64,000 bases of DNA from Coptis chinensis (Eukaryota > Streptophyta > Magnoliopsida > Ranunculales > Ranunculaceae), in NCBI GenBank assembly GCA_015680905.1, contig CM027377.1:37844501-37908500 (forward strand), read 5' to 3'. The position numbers and the translations under genes are program-made. Under the pieces are notes generated by a model, which was not told the DNA's origin, searched no databases, and worked only from the letters and a program-made list of their open reading frames with translations. Shown here in pieces: positions 11,262 to 23,977 of this stretch (position 1 is its first letter; each line of letters begins with the position of its first letter).

Positions 11262-11375
11262 GATTCATGCGTCTAGACGCATTATCCATGCGTCTCAGAC
11301 TCAATCAATGCGTCCCAGACTCAATCAATGCGTCTGGACGCTCGATCCATGCGTCCCAGACGCATAAGCCGATTT
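11262..11375 (-). repeat. Short GC-rich tandem repeats in the C LTR U3
   Basis: About five imperfect units of some 20-25 bases built on ATGCGTC(T/C)...GAC. Some form small palindromes such as GCGTCTAGACGC. Diverged versions occur at 21040-21175 and 34975-35105. The place upstream of the TATA box suggests promoter-proximal repeats. Confidence 0.7.
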
Positions 11376-11712
11376 TCTCTCTTCTGCTCTATCCTTCTAT
11401 CCTCTTTTGCGGGCTTTGGTCCAAGCAACGAATCCTTTGGCCTTGGGCTTCCAAATAGACTTTAATATAGGTCCAAGTCGCACCTTTAACAGCTCCAATT
11501 CCTTGGCCTTCTCCATGATTGTCCACGGGCCTCCCATGTGATCCTTAATGCTCGAATTGCTTCGCTTTTACCCCATTTTTCTCTAATATTCTACAAAAAC
11601 TCTTTTTTCACGTAGAGTCTTAAAACACAACTTATAAACACTATTAGTCCACTAAGATGGCTAAACAAGAGGCATAATCGAGGGTTAAATAGCACTTTTT
11701 GAGCACTTATCA

Positions 11713-13722
11713 CAACTCCCAACTAGCCTTTTGCTAGTCTCTTAGCAAATAAGATAAAAAATAGATAAGTGATCAAAATCACATCCTAATAACAAAAATA
11801 AAATCCTAACTCATTTTCAAGAGGCATCGCGATTGCATTTACCATATGCAACAAGGCTTTAAACCTTTAAGTTCCCCAAAAAGGACGAAGTTATAGTCTC
11901 GCGTGAGGGTTTTCAGGTGATATACCCACAAAATCAATCAATAGCATGTTCAAGAATGATAGTATTTTTCGAGAGAGAAATTCCTTACCCACTTTGTGCT
12001 TACTCCAATAGACAATCTCCATTGCTAATTACATTGCTGCAAAGACTCATAGATTATGATGAGAGATAGTAAAATTGACAAAAATTCTCAATCAAGGCTT
12101 ATGTGTGTACTTAGTCAATTTTCTATACTCTCCTATCCAAGAAACGGAATCCCTAGTTTACCATAGGTAGATAATCTTGACTTTCAATCCTCACCGGGTC
12201 ATACTCTCAAAAAAGAATCTCTCGAGAAGATGGTCTACTATTTTACCTCATGTATGTGGGGAAAAGAATAATGCATCTGAACATCCCACATACTACCTTG
12301 AAAAACGGACTTCCTCATAAAAGTAGTCTCATGGAAAGAATGTCAATCACATATGAAGTGTCGGGTCCTTCACTTTAGCATCCTCTCACCTATTCTAGAC
12401 TTAGCACCATCTTGTAGTGATAAGTCATGGGTTGTAACTTGGCTTGGGTATTGGTTTATGAAGGAAAGGTAAAAAGGATTCTAAGGTTGTTTAAAAAACA
12501 CTAAGGGTTTTGCTTATTTCTTTGGAAGATTTCTTCAAATTTTGTATTGCAGAAAAATTCTTCCTTTGTCTTAGCTTTTCCATCCATTCGCTCTTACTTT
12601 TTTTTTTTTTTTTTTTTTAGCTCCGATTGGTATATCCTTGATTAGTAATCGGATATGCTCGTTTTCCACTAGCTTCTTTCACTTGAACAAAATGATGGAC
12701 TTCATTGTATCTCCTCGATATTTCCTTGTAATCTTCCTTTTTGTGGTCTTTCTTCCTCCTTGTGCCCCTCGTATTCTCGAAAACATATGGGTATGGATGA
12801 TAAAGATTTTGGCTATACTCTTGTCCGGAGTTGGGTGATGGGTCAAGGGTTTTATGAAAAAGAAATGGCTTATTATAAGGCTCAAAAGGGTTAACATGAT
12901 GGTCCTACTAGGTGGGATAAAGGCTGAATGGGTTCACTACTTGACTTATCAGTATGATACTCTGTTTTGAATAGACTACAAGACCTAATGGCTATCTCCC
13001 CAGTTGATGTCACTTCGTGATTAACCAAATCAACGAATAATGAGACTATATTACAACGACATAAAGAACTGAAAAGATGATGAGTCACTAAGACTTCGGA
13101 TTTTTCGTAAGAACTCTCCAAAGAATGAGTATAAAGCTCAAGTCTCACGGGCTAAGTCTAAAAATTCTACTTCCAGTTTACTAGGGGTTTAAATCTCTCT
13201 TCTAGCAAAAGTACACAAAACTACCAAGTATTATGGTGGTGCCTTGATAAAGAATTCTATCAATAAGAACTATGTCCGAAAGCATAATAAATAGTCTAAG
13301 CGGCAATGAAATCAATAATATCAACTATCTATCAAATTCAACACTAAGCGTTATAGAATATATATCCCGACTCATCATTAAAATTCATTTTTTCATCATA
13401 TCTTGATATAAAACAAAAATGTTTTTGTTTTGAAAACTAATTTTTGAAATTAGTTTCTCAAGTACACCCTCCCCCCTACTTATGCATGCATTGACCTCAA
13501 TGTATAAAGAAGTAAATGAAGTGGATGAGAAAAGGTAGGATATTACCATTGATGCCGAATATCAATATTTGATCTTTCTCATCATATAAAGGTTAAGCTT
13601 ACAAAATAGAGGTGGCGAATCTCTGATTTCCCAAGAATGGGTTAGGGTTTTGGGTTTTGAGGTGATGTGGGAAGAGAATGAGTTGTTGGGCGAAATATGA
13701 ACCGATTTGGCCCAAACCCATA

Positions 13723-13763
<41 letters not shown>

Positions 13764-14289
13764 AGACTAAAATTACATGTAAAGGGAAAGGAAATCTTAA
13801 CATTAGTTTGAAAACTATCGGACCTTAAAAGCATGGGTTCCTAATCAAAATTTAGGTGTATGAAATGAAGTGATCGTAATAATTAAAACGAAAGTTTTCA
13901 AAAGAATGATAGGTCTTTTTCGTCGGATCCCTAAGGCGTAATGTGAGTCTTTTAAAGTCGGATCCTCAAGACTAGAATTCCCATTCCAAAACTGATCTCT
14001 CAAGAACATGCTTACTTCCTATAGACATTTTATACTTTCGGTCTACTACTAGAGTTATGAGACTTTGACTCCGCCTTGCAACTCCTCCTCGATGAAATGA
14101 TAAAGTTATGAAAATCGAGGGTCGGCTATCGGTTGCACTTATACTAATGAGATCCTAAGGAGTCAAGCTTACGACGGCTTGGCTTCCTCATGCAAAAACT
14201 TAAACTAGACAATTAACAGGTTCAAGAAGACATAGAATGTAATCTTTAAGGTGTGTAGGTAACTTACCCCAATTTTCCGCTTAACAAGT
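11713..14289 (-). mobile_element. C element 3' internal region
   Basis: This long stretch after pol has no recognised protein. The part near 11830-13150 is homologous in reverse complement to 58980-60420 of F (shared AGATAGCCATTAGGTCTTG). It contains the pre-LTR block (11830-11915), a T tract (12599-12619) and another at about 13731-13759. Small reading frames here are not convincing. Confidence 0.65.
13944..13973 (-). other. Conserved post-pol motif in C
   Basis: On the minus strand it carries GACTTTAAAAGACTC, matching blocks just after the pol end in A2 (42661), F (56198) and G (49504). Confidence 0.5.
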
Positions 14290-15620
14290 GGTTTTGATAA
14301 ACCCGGATCCTTGAGAAAAATGGCCTCCACGTCTCCGATGAGGTAACTCCGAGGAAAAGGCTTTAGTCGATGAGCATTGACTTTGAAACGAGTCCTTCTC
14401 TTTATGTCTTCTACTTCAATAGCTCCAAAAGGTGTGACATGTCTTACTATAAATGGTCCCGGCCCATCTAGATCTCAAACTTTCCAGGGAAAATTTCTAG
14501 ACGAGAGTTGTAGACCGAACCTTCCTACGTCGTGTTCAAAATCTCTCTTGAATTCTTCTGTCATGTAATGCTTTAGTCTTATCCTTGTAAATCCTTGACT
14601 TATCATAAGCATCACTTCTCAATTCCTCTAATTCACTGATCTGAAGCTTCCTCTTTTCTCCTGCTTGATCTAGGTTGAAATTCATCTCTTTCACTGCCCA
14701 ATAGGCTTTATGTTCTAACTCAACAGGTAGATGACATGCTTTTCCATATACCAAGCGATAGGGTGACATCCCTATGGGTGTTTTGAATGCTGTTCTGTAT
14801 GCCCATAGTGCATCTTGGAGTCTAAGAGACCAGTCTTTCCTAGATGGATTTACTGTCTTTTCCAGAATACTCTTGATTTCCCTATTCGAAACTTCTGCTT
14901 GACCATTAGTCTGAGGATGATATGGTAAAGCTAGCTTGTGAATTACTCCATACTTTGCCATAAGATTCCCAAATACCGCGGTTCTGAAGTGAGAACCGTT
15001 ATCAGATGATGGCTCTCGTGTTCCAAATCTTGGTAGAATGTTCTTCTTCGAAAAGTCCACGGCGACTTTATGATCGGCGTCTTCTTCGTAACTGCTGCTT
15101 CAATCCATTTTGAAACATAGTCCACAGCTAGTAGAATATAGGTGTAACCAAAAAGAAGGAGGAAATGGTCCCATGAAATCTATACCCCATACATCAAAGA
15201 TTTACGAGATAAGGATCGGTTGTTGAGGCCACTTTCGAACCTTTTCGAGATCTTACCCAAAAAATTGGCATCTCGGACATGCTTTGCAATAAATATTTGC
15301 ATCTTTAAAAAGAGTAGGCCAATAGAATCCAGCTTGTAATACCTTGTCTGCGATGCGTTGCGGGCCAAAGTGTCCTCCATGAAATTTGATCATGACGGAA
15401 TGATAGAATGGATTCTGTTCCACCTGGGATGCATCTTGAACAATTTGATCCTAACACTTCTTGAATAAGTATGGATCATCCCAAAAATAATATCCGCCTT
15501 TGAGTAGAATAAATCTTTTTCTTGCTTGCTCCAATGTGATGGTACCTTGTCGGTCACAAGATAATTTGCAATGTGGGTCGTACCCATGGCACTTCGATAT
15601 CTTGAACAAGCTGTTCATCG
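14290..15620 (-). pseudogene. C integrase region (fossil)
   Basis: Integrase remains: a zinc-binding-like part near 15250-15400, the core with [16 protein letters not shown] and GQAEVSNRE (the D, D and E motifs), and a C-terminal part toward 14290. An Athila-type stretch, [16 protein letters not shown], lies in the core. It would insert the cDNA into the host genome. The region is broken in several places. Confidence 0.85.
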
Positions 15621-15629
15621 GGGAAAAAG

Positions 15630-16036
15630 TCTCACATTTGTAAATTGTCTTCCGTATTCTCCACTAGCAATCTAGAAAGGTGATCAAGAAAGCGACATTC
15701 TCTTCCTTTCTTATCACGTATCTCCAAATCAAATTCTTGTAAAAGTAGTATCCATCGGATCAACCTAGGCTTGGCATCCCCTTTAGCGAGTAAATGACGC
15801 AAAGCAAAGCATGGTCGATATAGATAATCACTTTTGAACCTATCGGATATTGTCGAATTTGTCAAGAGAATAGACAACGGCTAAGAGTTCCTTCTCGGTG
15901 GTAGAATAATTAATCTGAGCTCCATTTAGAGTCTTGCTAGCATAGTAGATTGCATCGGCACTTTCTTGTCTCTTTGTCCTAGAACGGTTCCTATAGCATA
16001 ATCGGATGCATCACACATGATTTCAAATGGTCGGTT
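15630..16036 (-). pseudogene. C RNase H region (fossil)
   Basis: RNase H and connection remains, recognised by ALRHLLAKGDAKPRLIRW, closely matching the same stretch in A2. It would remove the RNA strand during reverse transcription. Broken. Confidence 0.75.
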
Positions 16037-17040
16037 TCAATCGAGCGCGAATGATTGATGGTGATGTGAGAGTGCTTCCTTTAACTTCATAAAAGCTTCA
16101 ACGCTAGATGTATCAAAATCAAAGACAATATCTTTTCCTAACAAATGTGACAGCGGTCTTGCAATTTTGCTGAAATCCTTGATAAATCGACGATAGAATC
16201 CCGCGTGACCTAGGAAGGCACGGATATCTTTGACAGTTCTTGGTTTGGGTAGATCCTTTATAATATCAATCTTCGCTCGATCTACTAGAATTCCTTCCTT
16301 TGAAACTTGGTGACCTAGCACTATCCCTTCCTTTACCATGAAGTGACACTTTTCCCAGTTCAGAACTAAGTTGGTGTCGCAACAACGTTTAAGGACTAAG
16401 GAAAGATGGTGTAGGCAATCTTCAAAAGATGATCCAAAAACTGAAAAATCGTCCATAAAAACTTCCATGTATTTCTCCACCATGTCGTCAAAAATACTCA
16501 TCATGCATCGCTGAAAAGTGGCCGGTGCATTGCATAGACCAAAAGGCATACGACGGTAGGCGAATGTTCCGGATCGGACATGTGAATGTGGTCTTCTCTT
16601 GGTCCTCGGGGTGAATATGGATTTGAAAATATCCCCGAGTAACCATCAAGAAAGCGAGTAGTAAGCTTGTCCAAATAATCTTTCTAACATCCGATCGATG
16701 AATGGCAATGGAAAATGGTCTTTCCTTGATCGCTATTCAGTTTCCTATGTCGATGCAAACTCTCCATCCGTCTGAATCTGGTTGGTATCAATTCATTGTT
16801 CTCGTTCTCGATCAACGTGGTTCCGGTTTCTTTGGCACAACTTGAATCGGACTAACCCATTGACTATCGAGAAATAGGGTAGATAATGCCGGCGTCAAGG
16901 AGTTTGGCGACCTCTTCTCTAACTACTTCCTTCATTTTCGGATTAAGCCTCCTCGTGGTTTGCTTAGAAGTCTTGGAATCCTCTTCGGATGAATCCTATG
17001 TTGAACTATCATAGGGGCTGATCCCCCTTGATATCATCAA
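16037..17040 (-). pseudogene. C reverse transcriptase region (fossil)
   Basis: The best-preserved part (16037-16549) reads MPFGLCNAPATFQRCM, then FMDDFSVFG with the catalytic DD pair, then LNWEKCHFMV and AFLGHAGFYRRFIKDFSKIA, all standard Ty3 RT signatures. The upstream part is recognisable but degraded. Confidence 0.88.
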
Positions 17041-17385
17041 TTGTCCAACCTATAGCCGACTTGTGTTCCTTTAAAAGTGCCACTAACTTTAGATTCTTGC
17101 TCCGTGAGTCGGATCGATGCAATGACTCTTGGGTAGGTTCCCAAATCTCCCAAGAAAACATACTTGAGTGTAGGCGGTAAAGGCTTCAATTCTAGCTTAA
17201 GGCGGCTCCTTCTTAAGCTCTTTAGGTGGTTTATCAAGCATAGGTGATTCAAGCTTTTCTTTGAACTTGATGTCATCCAAGGCAATTGATGAATCAAAAT
17301 CGCATTGATTGACTCAACACTAAGTTCCTCACAATCTGAAATCTGTCGAGGCTTTCAATAACTTCGTCGGCAGGATATGAATAAG

Positions 17386-17890
17386 TTAGATAATCCTGTC
17401 TTCTAACGCTTCAATCATGCATACCTCGTTCACGATTACACACCTCCTCGTGGTTCTTTGTAACATATGGAAAACATTGGTCTCGACTTTCATATTACCA
17501 AAGGATAACGTCATATTACCGTTTCGACCCGGTTGATGAGTGCATTTGCGGTGGCCAAGAATGGTCTGCCTAGAATGATTGGTATCGCCTACCGATGTAG
17601 GTTCTGTGTCTAGTACTATGAAATCAACCGGATAATAGAAATCTTCGATCTTGACTATGACGTCTTCAATGAGTCCTCTAGGTATCTTCACTGATCTATC
17701 TGCCAACTGTAAAGTAACATCAGTTGGTTTTAGATCCTTCAAACCCAACTTCTCGTAGGCGAAATATGGTAGAAGATTCACTGGCACCCAAATCTAATAA
17801 AGCTTGTTCCTCCAAAGAATCTCAATTCTGCATGTAGCGGTTGGACTTCCGGGATCTTTCGGTTTCACAACCGATAGATTCCGTAGAATG
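17386..17890 (-). pseudogene. C protease region (fossil)
   Basis: Aspartic protease remains with VNLLPYFAYEKLGL and TDVTLQLADRSVKIPRG, then the flap-side PVDFIVLDTEP, close to those in F and A2. It would cut the Gag-Pol polyprotein. Confidence 0.8.
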
Positions 17891-18059
17891 CGATGAACAT
17901 CTTTGAAGCGATAAAAGCTTCTTTCGAATGTTGGTCTTCTTCTTTACTAGATCTTTCGGGAACTTGGCATATGAGGGAACTTGCTTGATGGCGGTCGAAA
18001 TGGGATATTAATCAGTAAATTCTGAAATACATCGCAAAATCTCCTTATCTTGGTCATCC

Positions 18060-19962
18060 TTTTACGGTATTCACTAGTTTGAAGGAAGCGGTCTTTGGAT
18101 TCTTCAATATCGGTTCTCTTCTTTCGAACGGTTGGCTTGGTAACAAATAGTGGAGTGGCAGTGGAGTCACTTGTGATGGCTTCTTCTTACTTACTTCCAC
18201 GATGGTTCCTTCAATGGTTTCTTGGCCGAGGTTGCACAACACTAGATATATCACGGAATGTTAGAAGCTGGGTGGGATGGTGGGGACATAAGTTACCTTA
18301 GGCTCCACGAATCTTTTCTGGTTCATAGACAATCTTGTTATCAACTTTCTTGCGACCTCCAGTGGTGACAGAATTAACTTGGGCATTTGACCGAGGTAAT
18401 CTCCGGGTTATCCACCTGCAAGACACCTTTTCCTTTTGGATTTGGCTCCTCCGCTCGGGTAATGCTCCTTTTGATCTCTGTCAAAGGCGGCAGCGATTTG
18501 CCCTATCGGCCTTGAATGACACTAAAGTTATTCTCCAACTTCTGGGTTCTTTGATTTATGCGTTTTACTTCATTGACAATGGTGGTGATAGCATCTTCGG
18601 ATGTGGGGTAACCTGCTTTGCTTTCGATGAGGCATAGAGCAATATATCCACTCATAAGATCGGTACTAACTCTCTACGTTTGTGTTGGCTTGGTATTCTT
18701 TGGTTCTCGGTATGATTTGTTGATTTACGTATGGTTGTTGGCGGTTTTGGAACCCGATCTCGGTTATTACGAACCGATTTGGCTGATTTTGGAATCCTTG
18801 AGGAAAATTCACGTGATTTGTATTTTGAGGCTTCCAATAATTACGTCCTTGATTGAGAACTGGTTATTTCTTCCTAAAGAGTTGATACTACATGCCTCCT
18901 GCATTAGTATCCGGATAATCTGAACACTCTTGATGGTATGGCCTTCATCGAACATAGCTCACAAATGGTATAACAAGGCTTGGATGGGTGAGGTTTAGCT
19001 TGGAAATTGTTTGGTTTTGGAGGATTCATGGAGAACCCGATCAAACTTCTTGTTCAGATTTTCAAGTCCTGTTGATAGGCTTGCCATAATTGATAGCATT
19101 GCTTGATTTGGGTCTTCTTGAATTTGGTTGCCAAATTTCTTGGCACCCTCCACTCTAGCTTCGTCCTCGTTGCTAGTACTCCATTGTTGAGTGTCTTGAC
19201 TAAATTCTCGAGAAAGTTGTAAGCTTCCTCTCCATCCAATGTAAACTTACCTTGATGCATTGATCATCATCCGCTTTTGTTCATAGTAGAAAGTCCTCGA
19301 AAAGAAAAATGAGCCAAATGTGCTCTTATCATAACCATGATGTGGACATGAGACTAGCAGATTATTGAATTTCTCCCAAATTTGATGATATTCTTGATCA
19401 CCTTCCCTTTGAAATTGCGATGGCTTGCTGCATGGCATGGCATCTGTCTTCCGGGGTGGGTAGAACTTGTTCATAAACTTTGTTCTCAACTTCTCCCAGT
19501 TGTTGATTGAATTGATCGGTGTCGCGGTTAACCATTCGGATGCTTTTCCTTCGAGGAGAGTGGAAAAAGAATTAACTTGATACTCTCATCCCCGATATTT
19601 TGATTCTTGAAAGTTAGAGGGGATAGAAATTTGTTCATGTGAACATAAAATTTGAACATTATGCGAACCATTGAACTTTGGAAGCATAGATTTCTTGATG
19701 CTCTAAGTTCAAACCGATTAGCTTCGTCTCGGAAAAACAATATCTTGGGTGGGTCTCCAATGATTGGCGAATAGAAATCGCTCAACTTCTTTCTCTTGTT
19801 GCTTTGCATGGGTGGGATAACTTCGGGATTATTGGTGTCCAAAACACCTCCCTCATTATGTGCGGCCATTGTATCAATCTCGTCTAGTATTCTTGTGAGT
19901 CGGTTGTTAAACCTTGTCCACTGTTGTGTTCTTACTGGACGATGATATGGACGACGGGGCAT
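18060..19962 (-). pseudogene. C gag region (fossil)
   Basis: Capsid-type remains: a start region with MAAHNEGG and SDFYSPIIGDPP (near 19740-19870), then FMNKFYPPRKTDAMPC and the WEKFNNLLVSCPHHGYD block (19260-19490), as in F gag. The C-terminal part is degraded. Broken. Confidence 0.8.
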
Positions 19963-20470
19963 ACACTAGAAAATTCTATGCGAAAATAACAATAAACTAT
20001 CCTACTATGCAACTATTCTAACTTATACTAGAATGTAAAACTACTTTTCTTCAACTGAGTTGGGCTTTGCAGCTAGTACCTCGCCCGTTGTCTAAAGCTG
20101 TCTCTTCGAGGGCTATGGTGAATCACTTGGATTGCTTAAGTACCACTGCCCACAGACGATAGTCCGTTTGTCAAGATTCAGACAAGAAACACTAGAGTCT
20201 GATATTTCGCTGTGTTGGCTTACAACTTCAATTGTTGAAAAGATCCTAAATGCAATTATACTAGAAAGCAATAAAACTAAACTATGATGCAACTATACTA
20301 AAAAGCAATAAAAAGAATGAAGATTTGACTAACCTGGATGGTAGATCTTGTCTTCGAGATGTCCTTCAAGCTTCTTTCTTTCTTAAAAGGATGGATGATG
20401 CGGCTAAAATTACCTCAAGATCCAAAATTCTAATCTTGAAAGAAAACCTTAAACATAAACAACTTTAAAA

Positions 20471-20484
20471 CGGCAGCGGCGCCA
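20471..20484 (-). other. Primer binding site of C
   Basis: TGGCGCCGCTGCCG on the minus strand, next to the 5' LTR. It is one or two bases from the tRNA-Asp complement. Confidence 0.8.
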
Positions 20485-21519
20485 AAGGCAACACAAAGAA
20501 TACTTCCCTAACTCTAAAGAATTACACTACTAGAAGAAAAGTAAAGAACACTAGCATGATATTAATATTGCAAAACATAAACCCTATTCTATACTTCCAT
20601 CCCCTGGTGTGGGCAATGGAACTAATAACTACAAACATAAAGAACTAACCTGATTGAAGAACACCATGAACCAGAAGAATCATTAAACTTTAAGCACTGG
20701 CTTCATCTTCTCCTTGAAGGAGAAGATTAGCCTTCCATATAGAAGGAAGAACACGAAGAACGAGAAGAAGAAGAGTTGAAGAACATAAGACTAGAAAGAC
20801 TAATTTATTAAGACTTCGGCTAGTTAAAACCGATCTTTTATTATTAATCTCTCTCTTTTCAAGTTAAGGAGACAAGAATATAAGTGAATTGGCCAATTAC
20901 ATGAGGCACTTAGGTCCTCTATTTATAGGGTTACAATGAGTTCTAGAAGCATTCCAAACCGCATTTATTTCCTAATACAAATAGACTTCTTTTTTTCGAG
21001 TCCAACTTCATGTCCAAAACCGAGAAGGAATTGGCTACGATGTCGATCCATGCGTGCCCGACTCATTATCCATGCGTCTCAGACTCAAGCAATGCGCGTC
21101 GGGCCTTTCGATCTATCGTCCCGGACTCATTCAATGCGTCTGGGCGATTTCGATCCATCGTCCCTGCAGCGATAAGCCGATTCTCTCTTTTGCTCTATCC
21201 TTCTATCCTCTTTTGCGGGCTTTGGTCCAAGCAACGAATCCTTTGGCCTTGGGCTTCCAAATAGACTTTAATATAGGTCCAAGTCGCATCTTTAACAGCT
21301 CCAATTCCTTGGCCTTCTCCATGATTGTCCACGGGCCTCCCATGTGATCCTTAATGCTCCGAATTGCTTCGTTTTACCCTATTTTCTCTAATATTCTATA
21401 AAACTCTCTTTTTTACCTGTAGAATCTTAAAACACAACTTATAAACACTATTAGTCCACTAAGATGGCTAAACAAGAGGCATAATCGAGGGTTAAATAGC
21501 ACTTTTTGAGCACTTATCA
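20485..21519 (-). repeat. 5' LTR of C
   Basis: It begins TGATAAGTGCTCAAAAAGTG on the minus strand at 21519 and aligns with 10683-11712 of the 3' LTR. Confidence 0.82.
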
Positions 21520-22330
21520 ATGGGGTTTTAATTAGTCATAAATATTAGGATGGGCTTTAACAATTGGTTTTGTTATAACAACATTTTGTTCCTCTTGTTG
21601 GTTGGGTTCTGGACTGGTGGGAAGAATATTAATCTCAGATATGGTATCGATTAAAATGGATTGGAGAGAATAGAAGGTCTTTACTATCTGTTGTATTTGA
21701 ATTGTTTGCTCGGCCATTGCTTGGTAAAGTTGGTATATGATAAATGGTGGAGTGGAATCTGAATTTGAAATGGATGGTGATGTAAATGGTAATGGATTGT
21801 TAGTGAACCCATATTCTGACTGACCAGGTAGATATATGAATGATGGTTGACTATCTGTGATGGAACTCCATGAATTATTTGCATGATTAGAAAACTCTGT
21901 AGTGTATTGGGTACTATGGAAATTTGAAAATTAAGGTTCGTAATCATAAGAATATTCCATAGAGGCTCGAACTTCGGTATATGATGTGCATTGAGATGCC
22001 TAATGATCTGGACTGCCACAACAAGATGACAGTTGTGATGCATATTGATAAGCCTTGTATGCTCAAACAAGAATGGTGCACAATCTGCAGAAATTCATTT
22101 GTGACCTTGAAGTTTTTGAAAAATTTGCATGCAATGTCTGTAGATTAGAAACTATGCCCTGTCTGAATTTAACATTGGGCGTGAAACTGGGTTTTGGGAA
22201 CTACACGCGTCAAGGGAGAAGATCACTACTTCACCAGATGGTGTACCACCAAGAATCTTACCCACAGTATTTCTGAGGGAGGAGAGTGAGGAAGGTGGTT
22301 GGTCTACTGGAATCTGGTAGTTCACTACTC
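21520..22330 (-). mobile_element. Gag-like fragment H1
   Basis: A minus-strand remnant with a zinc-knuckle-like part (CCGSPDH, near 22000) followed by QSEYGFTNNPLPFTSP and a Q-rich part (MAEQTIQIQQ). It is homologous to H2 (31967-33103). It borders the C 5' LTR, so C may have inserted in it. The parent family is unclear. Broken. Confidence 0.5.
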
Positions 22331-23977
22331 TCTTTGTTCGTGCTAGATGTTTGTCCTAATGGATGTGACTAGACCGCTCTCGCTTTGATTGATTTTATCT
22401 TTTGTTTAATTCTATGTAACAAACATTTCCATGGCGTCCGTTCTAAAGTGGGGGGCTTAATCCCACTTTTTGTTCTTTTTAGGGCTTTCGGGTTTAGCCT
22501 TTTAACATTAATGTACGAGACAAGACTGAAATGTAAATCACACAATCATCCAAATATGCTTAGTAATACACAAGTATCCTCTTACACTTTGTAGTGAGGA
22601 GGTTTAGAAATTACCGGCCAAGGTGTGCGTACACGACCCTTGTGGTGAAGGCGACGTGGTGGGGTTGACGAAGTGTTTGGTGTCTTGCATGTCAACCCAC
22701 CATTCGACCTTTTCCTTACAGTTACAAGTTTAATCTAGCTAAGACCCACAAGTCGGTTGAAATGTTGGCAAAGCTAATAAGTTACAACTGGTTGCCTTCG
22801 TGGGCCTACAACTATAAAAGCGGTAAACACAAAAATTTAACTACGTTTAGCTAAAAAAGTATTCACTAATTAAACAAAATACATAAAACTTTGGAAAGTG
22901 TTCACAAAGATTGGAACTTCAACCCCAAGTTGGGTTGTAATGTCTTGGCGAAATGGTACTACTCTTTCGTGGCCTCGCACATCCAACTGGGTCCAAGTTG
23001 GTTGAATCCCCAACTCTTGGTAAGTAAACTTAAACCAAAAGACTAAACTTCCAAAACTTAAACTATTTTGTATTTATCCTAATTATATTTTTGTGTTTTA
23101 ACTTAACTATATGATATTATCTTAATCTAATAATGCATAAACAACAATTAATGAAAACTAAAACCTAAACATGCTACTACACTAACTTTAATATTTAACA
23201 TTGCTGATGATTACTAATTCATTTTAATTAATAAAAACTTTTAATTAATTTTTTTTTTAATTGAATTTTTGGTTTTTGAAGACTCAAAACTTTGCAAATC
23301 TATCTACTTTTATATACTAACAGTTGAATTAAAAAAGACCATGGGGAAAAGTGGACTTACACACGAAGATTCTGAGCCAACAGAATCTTCGTCTGAGAAA
23401 AAAGAGCCGCAGCAAAGGTCAATGAGGCACGGACTCGTGTCATTTGCGGGCGTGTGTGAACGTCTCACGGGTGCATGTCATAATGCTGGCACGCGTTCCG
23501 ACATGTCGTCGATTTCGATGCGTGGATGGCGCATGTGACAAAGCTTGCCGAGTTCTTTTCTCCATTTGCACTCATTTTTCGGACAAGTTCTGGTGATTCA
23601 TCTCGTGCTATTCTCGGACTCCGCTTTGCACGTATGTGCTGAAACATACTGAAAATGAAACATTAGTAACAAAATTTAGAAAAAAACTAAAAAAATGAAA
23701 TTAAGATTGAGAAGAAGGGTTCAATGAGTGTTATTTTTCTCTATCTTTCTCTTCCCATTTGAATCCATGACAACGCGCCATTTGAAGAGTATGTGGTAGT
23801 AGTGGTGTTGAGGGTGTTGTTCATCTTAAATTCTTTGTTTGGAGGATGGTTTTGATGGTTGGAAAAACAAGACTTGTAACTCTTCTCTCCTACTCTAATG
23901 GTTATTTGAAAGTATTTCTTAATATGAAACTCTTAGTTGATTTGTATAGGGATTAAGACTTGCTTTTAACTTGTTGT
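22331..23977. other. Unassigned stretch
   Basis: No domain or terminal repeat was recognised. It holds a small plus-strand reading frame (23269-23538, 89 residues) and a minus one (23465-23647). Neither resembles anything I know, and both may be chance. A perfect hairpin lies at 23364-23391. The low-GC part 23020-23260 is noncoding. Confidence 0.4.
23364..23391. repeat. Perfect 11-bp stem hairpin
   Basis: CGAAGATTCTG and CAGAATCTTCG separated by AGCCAA. Confidence 0.8.

Larger units (their letters stand above)
10119..11712 (-). repeat. 3' LTR of C
   Basis: On the minus strand it starts TGATAAGTGCTCAAAAAGTG and ends AGTGTCA, 1594 bp. The end was fixed by alignment with the solo copy at 34644-36259, which has a clean target duplication. 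Confidence 0.85.
10119..21519 (-). mobile_element. Athila-like LTR retrotransposon C
   Basis: An 11.4-kb minus-strand element with LTRs at both ends (5' at 20485-21519, 3' at 10119-11712), a primer site, and remains of gag, protease, RT, RNase H and integrase in Ty3 order. The integrase wording ([20 protein letters not shown]) and the long 3' region after pol fit the Athila lineage. It is broken in many places, of the order of a dozen or more. The LTRs differ by several percent, so it is older than F. No matching target duplication is seen (CTTTG at the left, ATGGG at the right). It shares its LTR start and 3' untranslated region with F. Confidence 0.88.

Noticed and set aside
11262-11375. 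CRISPR-like array
   Set aside because: Units are short and imperfect with no unique spacers; this is a plant LTR U3 repeat.
22590-22597. TTTGTAGTG as a second CACTA terminus
   Set aside because: No partner CACTA end with a matching 3-bp duplication and no GCGAC-type subterminal repeats nearby.
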